The notes under the pieces were generated by a model that saw only the letters and a program-made list of their open reading frames with translations, did no database searches and had not been told where the DNA came from. From Gammaproteobacteria bacterium (GTDB lineage Bacteria > Pseudomonadota > Gammaproteobacteria > Xanthomonadales > Xanthomonadaceae), in assembly GCA_026398715.1 (NCBI GenBank), contig JAPLSI010000127.1, positions 1-35,300 of the forward strand: DNA of 35,300 nt, read 5' to 3'. The position numbers and the translations under genes are program-made. How positions within the stretch are numbered: the first letter of the stretch is position 1; the number at the start of each line of letters is the position of its first letter. Positions 6,925 through 16,036 of the stretch are shown here, one piece after another.

Positions 6925-9900
6925 TTATTCCGGCACCGCACACCCGGCCGCAGCGGCTCCAGGTTTCGCATCTTTCCTGGTTGACGGCTTGCAGTTAGTG
7001 GGCCGGGCCCGACCCCGCGACGAGGCTGGCGGGCTTGCCCTACTCGCCCTCAGGGCCGCAACGTCGTCATTTGAAATGGTTCCAACGGCGCTGCCATCGG
7101 CAAGGGCGGCCCCGCTGACGTTGGTGATGGCCACGGTGAAGGTCTCGTTCGGCTCCACCCCGGTATCGCCATTGATGTTCACCTCGAACACCTGGCGCGT
7201 TCGCCCCGCATCCAGGAAACGCCCGAGCTGGCTGCGTGCGACATAGTCGCTGCCGGCCGTGGCAGTGCCGGCGATGGTGGCGATGTCGAAGGTGACCGGG
7301 TTCGGCATCGGGCTCGACAGGCGCACGACAAACGTGGCTGTGCTGAGCCCGCTATTGCCCTCGGTTACCGAGGCATCGTCGATCGAAAGCTGCGCCAGGT
7401 CGTCGTTGATGATGCGGCCCTGTGCCTGCTCATCAGCCACCCCGGCACCGACTGCGTTGGCAAGATTGACGGTGAACTTCTCATGGTTCTCGATGATCGT
7501 GTCGCCGTACACCGCAACAGTGAAAGCAGCGCTGGTCTGGCCGGCGGCGATGGATTGCCCGATCGTGGCATTCGAGGCGAAATCGCTGCCCGGGCTTGCG
7601 GTGCCGTAGTCGGTGAAGATATCGAAACTTACCGGACCGGCGACTGGCTTTGACAGGCTGACGGTAAAGGTGGCCAGGGAGGAGCCGCTGTTGCCCTCGG
7701 CTACCGATACATCGGCAATCGACAGCATCGGGTCATCCTCGTTGAGAAGGGTGGCCACGGCGAAACCGTCGGACGTCGAAGCGCCGACCACATTGCCGAC
7801 GCTGACCGAAAAGGTCTCGTTCGCCTCAGTGTCCATGTCGCCGTTGATAGTCACACTGAACGTCTTGCCGGTCAGCCCGGCGGCAATACTCTCGCCCGAC
7901 AGGCTCTTGGCCACGTAATCGCTGCCCGCCGTGGCCGTGCCGTTGGCGGTGGCGATGTTGTAGGTCACTGGTGTCTGCGAGATGGAGGAAAGGCCGACGG
8001 TAAAAGTAAGCAGTTTGGAGCCACTGTTGCCCTCCGTCACCGACACATCGGTGATCGACAACGCCGGCGCCGGTACCAGCGCCGTCACCAACCCCGTATA
8101 CGGGGCAAACACACCCGCGCCGTTGTTGATCCACGCGTAGTCACCCTTGGAAACGAAATCCTTGTCGTCGATGAAGATATCCAGATCGCCGTCGCCGTCG
8201 AGGTCCTGGACGCGGATGTAGTCGATCCATTCCTGAGTGGTATTCATGGAGATACGCGTTGCGCTCTCATCGACGAAGACGCGCGGCGCAGTCTGCCGGA
8301 GGATCTGGAAATACCGGCCTGTAGCTGCCGGGTCAGTCGGAGTTCGATTGATGATCAGGTCCCTCCGACCGTCACCATCGACGTCCTCTGCGGCGAAGTC
8401 ATACACCGTTGCCCAACCGATCGAGGGCGGCAACATCAGCTTGTTGGAAGCGCGATAGTATCCGGACGAGCTGCCCCAGTAGATCGTGGTCCTGGAGTCA
8501 GAATAATTCGGGTCATCGAAGCCGCCCATGACGATATCGATGAATCCGTCCTGGTCGATGTCGATCAGTTCTCCTGAATAGGTGTTGTTATCGACCACTT
8601 CGGAGGGCAGGCGATTGAAGTTGCGGGTGAGGTGGCCTTGCCCGTCGTTGATGAGGAAATACGGCTGGCGCGGATTGACCACTAGGACGTCGACCGTGCC
8701 ATTGCCGTCGATATCTCCTGATGCGCCGCCGTGGTTGAAGGCGGGATACGGTTCCAGGTCAGGCGTGTAGCGCAACGTGCCATTGCCGTTGGACAGGAAC
8801 AGCTGCGGAAATTCGCCCGGGGCTCCCGGGATGTCCAGGCCGTGGTTGAGGATGAACACGTCCGGCCAGCCATCATTGTTGTAGTCGCCGATGAGGATTT
8901 TCCGGGTCGTTATCACGCCCGGCTGGGCATTGCTAACCATCGTCGCCGTCTGGTCACTGAAGGTCCCGCCACCTTCGTTGCGCACGAATTGCACCGGCCG
9001 GCGGATCGTGTTGTCAGCAAAGGTGCGGACGAAATCCACGCGACCGTCCTTGTTGAAGTCGGCGTAGGCCGCATGGGAGAACGGCCACCCATTCTGGTTC
9101 CCCGGCGACTGGGTCTGTCGATTGAGCCACAAGGTCGACTTTCTCAGTGCGTAAGAGCTCGTCGCATCGGTGTTGCCAATCGCCTTGATGTTCAGAACAG
9201 GCAGGAATTCACCGAGCAGTACCGACACGTCGCCTCCACCAGCATTGACGACTACCAGGTCCGGGAGGCCATCGTTGTTCAGGTCTCCGATCGCGACGCT
9301 GCGCGAACCCTGCCCGGTGGTGTTCAGATTGGTTGCGCTGCCAAACACGCCCGAGTTTCCACCCAGCAGTATTGAAACCGTGTTGCCGCTCTCATTGGCC
9401 ACCGCGAGTTCCGGCTTGCCGTCGCCGTTCAAATCGCCAGCCGCCACGAATATCGGCCGTACCCCGGCCGAGACGGGCGAGGCGGCGTTGAAGGTGCCGG
9501 TACCGGTGCCTATCAAGATGGAGACATTTCCGCCATTGACGTTGGTCACCGCCAGGTCCAGCTTTCCATCGGCGTTGAAATCGCCGCTCGCAACCGACGT
9601 CGGCTCCGAACCCACCGCAAGATTGTTTGCAGTACCGAAGCTGCCGGCACCGGCGCCAAGCAGGATCGACACACTGTTTTGCTGCTGGTTGGCTACGGCA
9701 AGATCCGGTTTGCCATCGGCATTGAAATCGCCGATCGCGACAGATATTGCCCCGCCACCCACTTGAAAGGATGTCGCTGCCGAAAACGTGCCATTGCCGA
9801 CGCCCAGCAGGACCGAAATATTTCCGCTGCTTCCATTCGGCACGACGAGATCCGGTTTCCCGTCGGCATTGAAATCACCTATGGCCACCGAGCGTGGATT

Positions 9901-10428
9901 CGTTCCCACGGGATACTGGACGCTGGCGGCGAAGGTCCCGGTTCCGGATCCCAGCAGCACGGAGACGTTGTGGCTCCAGATGTTCGCGACAGCCAGGTCA
10001 GGCTTCTGGTCGCCGTTGAAGTCGGCCACCGCCACCGTTTGCGCGCCAGTCCCCACGTTGTAATTGACGGCTGTAGCAAAGGTGCCCCCGCCAGTCCCCA
10101 GCAGAACCGAAACGTTATTGCTGTCCCAGTTGCCAACCACCAGGTCGACTTTGCCGTCGCCGTTGAAGTCGCCCTCGGCGACCGAGAAGGGATTGGCACC
10201 CACCGCGTACCGCACGGCTGGGAAGAACGAGCCGGGCACGTCCTCGAAGGAACCGGTTGCCTGCACCTGCGCTGATCCGGCGTAGCCGAGAACCGCAAGA
10301 AGCGCGACAACCGACACGCGGGCTCGAAGGCCATGTCCTCGCGCGGGCGACTCGCCGCCTGGCGGCACGATCGGCCAGGGCGAAGAACTACCTTTAGGAG
10401 CCACTGCCGCGATAGACCCAATCCGCAT
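6925..10428 (-). CDS. Secreted FG-GAP/VCBS and Calx-beta repeat protein
   Basis: A large exported protein of 1167 residues. Start ATG at 10428 follows GGAAGAGG; residues about 36-57 (RARVSVVALLAVLGYAGSAQVQA) form a signal sequence after an unusually long N-terminal region. Residues about 68-413 are seven near-regular 49-residue FG-GAP/VCBS repeats, each with a calcium-loop-like DFNxDGKPDLxVxN and a VSVLLGxGxGTF segment, as in integrin-type beta propellers. About 430-785 hold at least six more diverged repeats (DYNNDGWPDVF, DLDGDGDLDIF). Three tandem Calx-beta domains follow (about 786-1122), each starting LSIxDxSVxEGNSG and ending near NDD. The last 45 residues are basic and Ala/Arg-rich with two Cys and match no sorting signal I know. 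Likely an extracellular calcium-binding adhesin or surface protein; the ligand is unknown. Third-position GC looks lower than in neighbours. Confidence 0.85.
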   Translation of the reverse strand: MRIGSIAAVAPKGSSSPWPIVPPGGESPARGHGLRARVSVVALLAVLGYAGSAQVQATGSFEDVPGSFFPAVRYAVGANPFSVAEGDFNGDGKVDLVVGNWDSNNVSVLLGTGGGTFATAVNYNVGTGAQTVAVADFNGDQKPDLAVANIWSHNVSVLLGSGTGTFAASVQYPVGTNPRSVAIGDFNADGKPDLVVPNGSSGNISVLLGVGNGTFSAATSFQVGGGAISVAIGDFNADGKPDLAVANQQQNSVSILLGAGAGSFGTANNLAVGSEPTSVASGDFNADGKLDLAVTNVNGGNVSILIGTGTGTFNAASPVSAGVRPIFVAAGDLNGDGKPELAVANESGNTVSILLGGNSGVFGSATNLNTTGQGSRSVAIGDLNNDGLPDLVVVNAGGGDVSVLLGEFLPVLNIKAIGNTDATSSYALRKSTLWLNRQTQSPGNQNGWPFSHAAYADFNKDGRVDFVRTFADNTIRRPVQFVRNEGGGTFSDQTATMVSNAQPGVITTRKILIGDYNNDGWPDVFILNHGLDIPGAPGEFPQLFLSNGNGTLRYTPDLEPYPAFNHGGASGDIDGNGTVDVLVVNPRQPYFLINDGQGHLTRNFNRLPSEVVDNNTYSGELIDIDQDGFIDIVMGGFDDPNYSDSRTTIYWGSSSGYYRASNKLMLPPSIGWATVYDFAAEDVDGDGRRDLIINRTPTDPAATGRYFQILRQTAPRVFVDESATRISMNTTQEWIDYIRVQDLDGDGDLDIFIDDKDFVSKGDYAWINNGAGVFAPYTGLVTALVPAPALSITDVSVTEGNSGSKLLTFTVGLSSISQTPVTYNIATANGTATAGSDYVAKSLSGESIAAGLTGKTFSVTINGDMDTEANETFSVSVGNVVGASTSDGFAVATLLNEDDPMLSIADVSVAEGNSGSSLATFTVSLSKPVAGPVSFDIFTDYGTASPGSDFASNATIGQSIAAGQTSAAFTVAVYGDTIIENHEKFTVNLANAVGAGVADEQAQGRIINDDLAQLSIDDASVTEGNSGLSTATFVVRLSSPMPNPVTFDIATIAGTATAGSDYVARSQLGRFLDAGRTRQVFEVNINGDTGVEPNETFTVAITNVSGAALADGSAVGTISNDDVAALRASRASPPASSRGRARPTNCKPSTRKDAKPGAAAAGCAVPE
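9190..10227 (-). repeat. Seven tandem 147-bp units encoding FG-GAP repeats
   Basis: Within the VCBS gene, units of about 49 codons recur seven times with a constant frame. The best conserved part encodes SVAIGDFNADGKPDLAVAN. Units are clearly diverged at the DNA level, so this is an old protein repeat array and not a recent tandem duplication. Confidence 0.75.
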
Positions 10429-10651
10429 CGCCTCTTCCCCCGACTTGCGCTGACCTGTCACCGGAGGGCGGGGCCGTCTGGGGGCAACTCTACAACACAA
10501 GTAACCAGGCGCGGATTGTGCCCCTGGAATCATTGGCACGCCCCTCGAACGGCGGCTGCTCATTCGGATTGACATCAACACCACTACCCAGAAACGAGAA
10601 AAATGCCGGGAGCAGGGCGCGGAGACGGGCACTAAAGGTGCACGAGGGAGT

Positions 10652-10728
10652 TGGCGCGCCCGACAGGATTCGAACCTGTGACCCTTGCCTTCGGAGGGCA
10701 ATACTCTATCCAGCTGAGCTACGGGCGC
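10652..10728 (-). tRNA. tRNA-Arg, anticodon CCG
   Basis: The minus strand from 10728 folds as a complete tRNA. The acceptor arm GCGCCCG pairs with CGGGCGC. The D arm starts TAGCTCAGC. The anticodon stem is TTGCC/GGCAA with loop CTCCGAA, giving anticodon CCG, which reads CGG. The T arm is ACAGG-TTCGAAT-CCTGT, the discriminator base is G, and CCA is encoded (77 nt in all). It reads CGG, a common Arg codon in GC-rich genomes. It lies in the 462-bp gap between the VCBS gene and the GGDEF-EAL gene. The rest of that gap shows no other gene; a weak TGCC/GGCA stem followed by five T downstream of the tRNA could end its transcript. Confidence 0.97.
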
Positions 10729-10890
10729 GTGGCCGTATTCTCGCATGGAGGCCGCGGAGACACTACTTTGGCCCGTTACAGCCCGAATCGTGACCACCAG
10801 ATCGCCATAGGGTGAGCCAAGCCACGTAATGCGGCGCGGGTATGTAGCAAAGTCGCAGGGCGACTATCCGCCCCGCATCCACAGGCTGGC

Positions 10891-13392
10891 ATGACTGCCG
10901 ATCCGCCCGGAGACGACAACGACGAAGCCCGGCGCGAGCTCGAGCGCTGGCGTTACGCGCTGGAAAACGCCGAGGACGGCCTGTGGGACTGGAGTGCGAC
11001 CACGGGCCGGGTCTACCGGTCGCCGCGCTCCCTTTCCATGCTCGGTTACGATGCCGACGGCATCCTCGAGTCCATCGAAGCCTGGCACGCGCTGGTGCAT
11101 CCCGACGACCAGGCCGGGCAACAGCAAGCCATCGCCGACCACCTGCGCTGCGGCAGCGAAAACTACAAGGTCGAATACCGGCTGCGCGACGCCAGGGGAA
11201 GCTGGCGCTGGATTCTTGATCGCGGCAAGGTCATCCAATGGTCGGCGGACGGTCGACCGGTGCGGGTCGTCGGCACCCATACCGACATTTCGGGCTACAA
11301 GGAACTCGAGGAACGCCTGCGCGAGCGCGAACATCTGCTGGCCGAGGCGCAGCGCATCGGCCACATCGGCAGCTGGGCGCTCGATATCGGCACCAACCAG
11401 GTCTGGTGGTCGCCCGAAATGTTCCGCATCGCGGGTTGGCCAGATAACCAGACTGCGCCCAGCTGGGAGCAGCAGCGCGAACTCTACTTGCCCGAATCAT
11501 ATGCACGGTTGAGCGAGGCCGTGGTGCGCGCCCTGCGCGACGGCGTGGGCTACGCCATGGACGTGGAACTGCAACGGCCCGATGGCGACAGACGGTCACT
11601 GGAAGTGATTGCCGAAGTGATTCGCGACGACGTGGGAAGCATCGAACGACTGGTCGGCGTGGTGCACGACGTCACCGATGAACGCCTGACCACGGCAGCC
11701 GCGCGCTGGCGCAACAAGCTGCTCGATCGCATTGCGTCGGTCGGAAGGATCGGCGGCTTCGACCTCGATGTGAATACCGGCACGGTGCAATGGACCGATG
11801 AAAATTACCGGATCCATGGCATGGATCCCGCCACGCCCGTGGTCTTGGAGGAATTGCTGGAACGCTACGACGAGCCGTCGCGACGGCGCCTGCTCGAAGC
11901 GCTGAAGCGCCTGGACATCGGCAGCAGCCGCGAAGAAACGGCGGAAGCGCAGTACGTCACGCCCGACGGTCGTCGACTGGTGCTGCGCATCACCGCCAAC
12001 ATCGAGGACGAGCCCGGTTCGCGCCGACGCATCACCGGCCTGACCCAGGACATCACGGAAGAACGCGAAGCCGGTGAGCGCATCGAGCAACTCGCGCACT
12101 TCGACATGCTGACCGGCTTGCCCAACCGCTTCCTTTTCCGACAACGCGCCGTCGAGGCAATCCGCGTGGCGCAGCGCGCAAAGTTGTCGCTGGGCCTGCT
12201 GTTCGTCGACCTGGATCGCTTCAAGTACGTCAACGACACGCTCGGCCACGCCGTGGGCGACCTGTTGTTGCAGGAAGTATCGGGCCGGCTGAAGGCCTGC
12301 CTGCGCGGCAGCGACCTGATCGGCCGCCAGGGCGGCGACGAGTTCATGGTGATGCTGTGCGAGATGCGCAAGCCCGAGGACGCGGCGATCGTCGCGGAAA
12401 AGATCATCGCCGCCGTCGGCGTGCCGATCACCCTGGGCGAGGTGGAGGTGCAAGTGGGTTGCAGCATCGGCATCGCCCTGCTCAGCGACAACAATCCGGA
12501 CATGGAATCGTTGATGCGCGCATCGGACACGGCGATGTACGCGGCCAAGGATGCCGGGCGCAATACCTTCCAGTACTACAACGACAGCTTTTACGAACGC
12601 GTGCATCGGCGTGGCTTGCTGGAGCAGGAGTTGCGCCAGGCCGTGGCGCGCAAGGAACTGTTCCTGGTCTACCAGCCGACGGTGTCGTTGTCGGGAAACG
12701 GCGAGGTGGTGGGCATCGAAGCCCTGCTGCGCTGGCAACGCACGGATGGCGAGTTGCGCTCGCCGATGGAATTCATCCCGATTGCCGAGGACACCGGCGA
12801 GATCGTACCGATCGGGCTATGGGTGCTGGAAGAAGCTTGCCGACAGGCCTGCGCCTGGGACGCGGCGGGCGTGCGCTTCTCCTCGATCGCGGTGAACGTA
12901 TCGGCGGTGCAGCTGCGCGATCCGGATTTCGCCAGCCGCGTGCTGGCGATCTGCGCGCGCACCGGTTGGCCGCCGACGCGCCTGGTGCTGGAGCTGACCG
13001 AGTCGGCCCTGATGCGCGACACCGATGTGCTGCGCCGTACCTTTGCGGTGTTCGAGGAAAAGGGCATCAACCTGTCGGTGGACGACTTCGGCACCGGATT
13101 TTCAAACCTGCTGTACCTGCACCGATTCCCGATCCAGCAGCTGAAGATCGATCGCAGCTTCGTCAGCCAGATGCTGGAAGACCTGCAGGTGGGCGTGCTG
13201 ACCCAGGCCATCATCAACCTGGGCCATGCAATGGGCCTGACGGTGATCGCCGAAGGCGTGGAGACGGAAGTCTCGCTGCGCGCGCTGCGCAACCAGGGCT
13301 GCGACGAGGCGCAGGGTTACCACATGACCCGGCCGTTGTTGCCGGCCGACATGGCCGCCTGGATAGCCGCGCGCGGCGCGGCCGCCGACTAG
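10891..13392 (+). CDS. PAS-PAS-PAS-GGDEF-EAL cyclic-di-GMP sensor protein
   Basis: A soluble 833-residue protein that probably controls cyclic-di-GMP in response to a small ligand or redox cue. Three PAS/PAC units lie at about 18-140, 148-268 and 278-395; none has a membrane segment. The diguanylate cyclase domain (about 400-562) has an intact GGDEF (481-485) preceded by an RxxD inhibitory site (Arg472-Asp475) at the canonical five-residue spacing. The phosphodiesterase domain (about 575-830) has EALLRW (610-615), NVSAVQL, ELTES, DDFGTGFSNLLYL (731-743) and EGVET (788-792), the metal and catalytic residues expected of an active EAL domain. Both halves therefore look catalytically competent; which dominates cannot be read from sequence. 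It stands alone, with convergent or divergent neighbours. Confidence 0.95.
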   Translation: MTADPPGDDNDEARRELERWRYALENAEDGLWDWSATTGRVYRSPRSLSMLGYDADGILESIEAWHALVHPDDQAGQQQAIADHLRCGSENYKVEYRLRDARGSWRWILDRGKVIQWSADGRPVRVVGTHTDISGYKELEERLREREHLLAEAQRIGHIGSWALDIGTNQVWWSPEMFRIAGWPDNQTAPSWEQQRELYLPESYARLSEAVVRALRDGVGYAMDVELQRPDGDRRSLEVIAEVIRDDVGSIERLVGVVHDVTDERLTTAAARWRNKLLDRIASVGRIGGFDLDVNTGTVQWTDENYRIHGMDPATPVVLEELLERYDEPSRRRLLEALKRLDIGSSREETAEAQYVTPDGRRLVLRITANIEDEPGSRRRITGLTQDITEEREAGERIEQLAHFDMLTGLPNRFLFRQRAVEAIRVAQRAKLSLGLLFVDLDRFKYVNDTLGHAVGDLLLQEVSGRLKACLRGSDLIGRQGGDEFMVMLCEMRKPEDAAIVAEKIIAAVGVPITLGEVEVQVGCSIGIALLSDNNPDMESLMRASDTAMYAAKDAGRNTFQYYNDSFYERVHRRGLLEQELRQAVARKELFLVYQPTVSLSGNGEVVGIEALLRWQRTDGELRSPMEFIPIAEDTGEIVPIGLWVLEEACRQACAWDAAGVRFSSIAVNVSAVQLRDPDFASRVLAICARTGWPPTRLVLELTESALMRDTDVLRRTFAVFEEKGINLSVDDFGTGFSNLLYLHRFPIQQLKIDRSFVSQMLEDLQVGVLTQAIINLGHAMGLTVIAEGVETEVSLRALRNQGCDEAQGYHMTRPLLPADMAAWIAARGAAAD

Positions 13393-13404
13393 CTGCGGCT
13401 CAGC

Positions 13405-13638
13405 TCAGCCCGGGCGATACACGGCCGCGTGGATGGTGGACATCACGCTGACCACGAACCAGCCGAACGGCAGCAGGCTGAACGTGAGCAGCCAGGTGAT
13501 GCCGAACGCCGCGCAGGCAAGCACGAACCAGGTGATCGCCCACAGGATCCGGCCTTGCAGCAACTGGCCCAGACCGGGCACGAAGAAGCTGCACAGCGCG
13601 GCGATGACGTTGCCGGTGGAACCTTGTCCGTTGCTCAT
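13405..13638 (-). CDS. Small membrane protein
   Basis: A 77-residue inner-membrane protein. After a polar N-terminus (MSNGQGST) it has a hydrophobic IAALCSFFVPGLGQLLQGR hairpin, then two close membrane segments (ILWAITWFVLACAAFGI and LLTFSLLPFGWFVVSVM). The PGLGQLLQGR motif between segments recurs in many small bacterial membrane proteins, some related to TM2 proteins, but no function is known. It converges on the GGDEF-EAL gene with a 12-bp gap and diverges from ubiA. Confidence 0.75.
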   Translation of the reverse strand: MSNGQGSTGNVIAALCSFFVPGLGQLLQGRILWAITWFVLACAAFGITWLLTFSLLPFGWFVVSVMSTIHAAVYRPG

Positions 13639-13717
13639 GGCGATTGCCTGTTTCCCTGGTGGCCTGGATGCAAGATGCGGCCTGGCGGCCTGCGGTTCAA
13701 GTCGGCGGCGCCTTTGC

Positions 13718-13723
13718 TAGGCT
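13718..13723 (+). promoter_or_regulatory. -10 box TAGGCT, 6 nt before ubiA
   Basis: TAGGCT ends six bases before the ubiA ATG. A weak -35, TTCAAG at 13696-13701, lies 16 nt upstream. The arrangement predicts a transcript starting at or beside the ATG. Confidence 0.4.
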
Positions 13724-13729
13724 AGCGGC

Positions 13730-14638
13730 ATGATCATCCACCCCCCCGGCTCGCGCCGCGCCGGCTTCGACTGGCGCGAACGGCTTCCGCATTACTGGCA
13801 ACTGATCCGCGGCGATCGCCCGGTCGGCACCTTGTTGTTGCTGTGGCCGACAGCCTGGGCGCTCTGGTTGGCTGCGGGCGGCCTTCCGCCGTTGAAGTTG
13901 CTGCTGGTGTTCGGCGCAGGCGTCTGGCTGACCCGCTCGGCCGGCTGCGTGATCAACGACTACGCCGACCGCTGGCTGGACCCGCAGGTGGCGCGCACGC
14001 GATCGCGCCCCCTGGCCACGGGCGCGGTCAGCCCGCGCGAGGCCTTGTGGGTGTTCGCGGCGATGATGCTGGCTGCCTTCGGCCTGGTGTTGCTGACCAA
14101 TCCGCTGACGATCGCGCTGAGCGTGGCGGCCCTGGCCCTGGCCGCGACCTATCCCTTCCTCAAGCGCTATACCTACCTGCCGCAGGCGTGGCTGGGCCTG
14201 GCGTTTGGCTGGGGCATACCGATGGCTTTTGCCGCAGTGCAGGGCGAAGTGCCGGCGCTGGCGTGGCTGTTGTTCCTGGCCAACCTGCTGTGGACCACTG
14301 GTTACGACACCTGGTACGCGATGGTCGACCGCGACGACGACCTGCGGGCTGGATCGAAGTCCACGGCTATCCTGTTCGGCGACGCGGACCTGGTCGCGCT
14401 GGCGATCCTGTACGGCGGCTTCTTCGTCGCGATGTTCCTGCTCGGACAGCGTGCGGGGCTGGGCATCAACTATTGGGTGGGACTGATGGTGGCGGCCGGA
14501 TTCACCGGGTGGTTGTTCGCCATCGGGCGCGACCGGCAGCCGACCCACTGCTTTCGCGCCTTCCTCGCCAACCAGTGGGTGGGCCTGGCGGTGTTTGCCG
14601 GCATCGCGCTGGACCTGGCGATGAAGCCCGTCGCCTGA
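13730..14638 (+). CDS. ubiA: 4-hydroxybenzoate octaprenyltransferase UbiA
   Basis: An integral membrane prenyltransferase of 302 residues that joins a polyprenyl chain to 4-hydroxybenzoate, the first membrane step of ubiquinone synthesis. Both Mg-diphosphate motifs are present: NDYADRWLD (76-84) and [12 protein letters not shown] (193-204), with the flanking GYDTWYA and [13 protein letters not shown] typical of UbiA. About eight or nine hydrophobic segments follow the soluble N-terminus. Length and start match the family; the ATG at 13730 has no good Shine-Dalgarno. Early codons 4-7 contain a run of seven C followed by GG (13741-13749), complementary to loops of the small RNA at 23511-23620. 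The chorismate lyase gene ubiC is not adjacent. Confidence 0.95.
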   Translation: MIIHPPGSRRAGFDWRERLPHYWQLIRGDRPVGTLLLLWPTAWALWLAAGGLPPLKLLLVFGAGVWLTRSAGCVINDYADRWLDPQVARTRSRPLATGAVSPREALWVFAAMMLAAFGLVLLTNPLTIALSVAALALAATYPFLKRYTYLPQAWLGLAFGWGIPMAFAAVQGEVPALAWLLFLANLLWTTGYDTWYAMVDRDDDLRAGSKSTAILFGDADLVALAILYGGFFVAMFLLGQRAGLGINYWVGLMVAAGFTGWLFAIGRDRQPTHCFRAFLANQWVGLAVFAGIALDLAMKPVA

Positions 14639-14656
14639 ATCAGCCGCCCTGCTGGC

Positions 14657-15355
14657 CTAGGCGCGCGCGATCGTCCACGCGTCCACACGCTGCACGCCAC
14701 CTTTCAACAGCACTCGCGCACATTCGGCCAGCGTCGCCCCGGTGGTCATCACGTCGTCCACCAGCGCGACGTGCGCGGGCAAGCTGGCGCCGACCCGCAA
14801 GGCAAACGCCTCGCGCATGTTGCGCCGGCGATCGGCGGCGCCCAATTCGGTTTGCGGCCGCGTGGCCCGGCACCGGACCAATGCATTCGCGACCACAGGC
14901 ACGCGCACGCCGCGTGCCAGCGCACGGGCCAGCTCGAGTGCCTGGTCGTAACCCCGCGTGCGCAAGCGGCTTCGGTGCAGGGGCACCGGCACCAGGGCCT
15001 TCGGCAGGTCGGCCGGATCCAGCGGCCATTGCATCAGCGTCGCCAGCAATTCGCCCGCCGCCAGGTCGCCATGGAACTTGAAACGCGGCAGCAGGCGGTC
15101 GATGGGAAACCGGTAGTGCAAGGGACAGAATGCGTGGGTGAAGGGCGGAGGGTCTAGCAGGCACGCGCCGCAACGGGTTGGCCCGGGCGCCGCCAGCCCG
15201 ATGCCGCACTGGCGGCAGGCGTGCTGGTTCCAGGGAAGCTGCGCCCGACAGGCGCCACACAAGTCCAGTCCGCCCTGTCCGGCCTCGCCGCAGGCCAGGC
15301 AGCGCGGCGCCAGCAGCACGCGACTGAGCCGGTGCAGGACGGTCGCGATCAGCAT
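14657..15355 (-). CDS. comF: ComF family phosphoribosyltransferase-like protein
   Basis: A 232-residue cytosolic protein of the ComF/GntX family, associated in other bacteria with use of imported DNA and natural transformation. Eight Cys in four CxxC pairs (19/22, 33/36, 47/50, 62/65) form the N-terminal zinc-finger region. The central part has the family block LVPVPLHRSRLRTRGYDQA (121-139). The PRPP-binding loop is VALVDDVMTTGAT (196-208). It converges on ubiA with an 18-bp gap. In many gammaproteobacteria comF lies beside bio genes; here the biotin cluster is about 800 bp away beyond a lipoprotein gene. A GAGTAT lies 5 nt before the ATG on the minus strand, so the transcript may be leaderless. 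Confidence 0.92.
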   Translation of the reverse strand: MLIATVLHRLSRVLLAPRCLACGEAGQGGLDLCGACRAQLPWNQHACRQCGIGLAAPGPTRCGACLLDPPPFTHAFCPLHYRFPIDRLLPRFKFHGDLAAGELLATLMQWPLDPADLPKALVPVPLHRSRLRTRGYDQALELARALARGVRVPVVANALVRCRATRPQTELGAADRRRNMREAFALRVGASLPAHVALVDDVMTTGATLAECARVLLKGGVQRVDAWTIARA

Positions 15356-15371
15356 CGGGCATACTCGCTGC

Positions 15372-15395
15372 CGGCTCCGCGGGAAGGCGGAGCCG
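15372..15395. repeat. Perfect 9-bp inverted repeat between divergent genes
   Basis: CGGCTCCGC-GGGAAG-GCGGAGCCG is a perfect 9-bp stem with a 6-nt loop in the 72-bp region between comF (minus) and the DUF4410-like gene (plus). It could be an operator for either promoter or a stem in the lipoprotein leader. Confidence 0.55.
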
Positions 15396-15427
15396 TCCTT
15401 CCATCTTCACCAACAGGGGCCTTACCG

Positions 15428-16015
15428 ATGACCATTTCCAACGGCGGGCGCGTGCTCGCCTGCAGCCTGCTTTGCGCCACGATCGCCTTGTCCGGCTGCA
15501 CGTCCACCAGCTCCACCAAGGCCAAGTCGCTGAAGAACAGCACGACCCAGGCATCGGGGTTGACGGACTGCGAACACATCACGGTGATGCCCTTCCCGAT
15601 GCCGGCCAGCCGGCAGAAAGACGCGTCCATCGGCGTCACTTTTGCCCAAGGCATCGAGGCGCGACTGGAAAACGACTTCGGCCGCATCTTCCAGACCGTG
15701 GAATACGGCACCGCCGCGCGCGGCCTGGACAAGGAATGCCTGGTGAAGGGCAGCATCACCAAGTACAAGCCCGGCAGCCGGGTGGCGCGCGCGATCCTGA
15801 TCGGCCTGGGCGCGGCCAGCCTGGAAGGCAACGTGGTGGTGACCGACGCCGCCACCGGCACGGCCCTGCTGAGCGCGCCCTTCGACAAGCTGTGGGCCTG
15901 GGGCGGCATCCTGGGCGCCAGCAAGGGCATGGACGACATGGTGACTGAGACCTCGGCATCGGTAGCGGCGACCATCGCCCACGGCAAGGGCTGGAACCCG
16001 CCCGCGGCGAAGTAA
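15428..16015 (+). CDS. DUF4410-like lipoprotein
   Basis: A 195-residue lipoprotein. The signal peptide ends in the lipobox LSGC, with Cys24 lipidated, followed by a Ser/Thr/Lys-rich tether (STSSTKAKSLKNSTT). The mature domain resembles DUF4410: ITVMPF near its start, then a GSITKYKPGSRVARAILIGLGAAS block followed by VVVTDAATG. Such domains are found in periplasmic lipoproteins whose biochemical role is unknown. The ATG at 15428 follows AGGGG at about 10 nt. A strong hairpin (16037-16066) follows the gene, so it is probably monocistronic. It is not part of the biotin pathway despite its position. Confidence 0.78.
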   Translation: MTISNGGRVLACSLLCATIALSGCTSTSSTKAKSLKNSTTQASGLTDCEHITVMPFPMPASRQKDASIGVTFAQGIEARLENDFGRIFQTVEYGTAARGLDKECLVKGSITKYKPGSRVARAILIGLGAASLEGNVVVTDAATGTALLSAPFDKLWAWGGILGASKGMDDMVTETSASVAATIAHGKGWNPPAAK

Positions 16016-16036
16016 GAACGAACGACCTGGTTCGCG

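Noticed and set aside
9190..10227. CRISPR-like or recent tandem repeat array
   Set aside because: The periodicity is a 49-codon protein repeat with diverged DNA, in frame, with FG-GAP motifs.
10652..10728. tRNA-Arg as an integration site of a mobile element
   Set aside because: No integrase gene and no direct repeat of the tRNA 3' end was noticed in the window.
10429..10797. Extension of the VCBS protein frame upstream to 10797
   Set aside because: The extension reads straight through the tRNA-Arg gene and translates its arms; the ATG at 10428 has a good ribosome site and a signal sequence.
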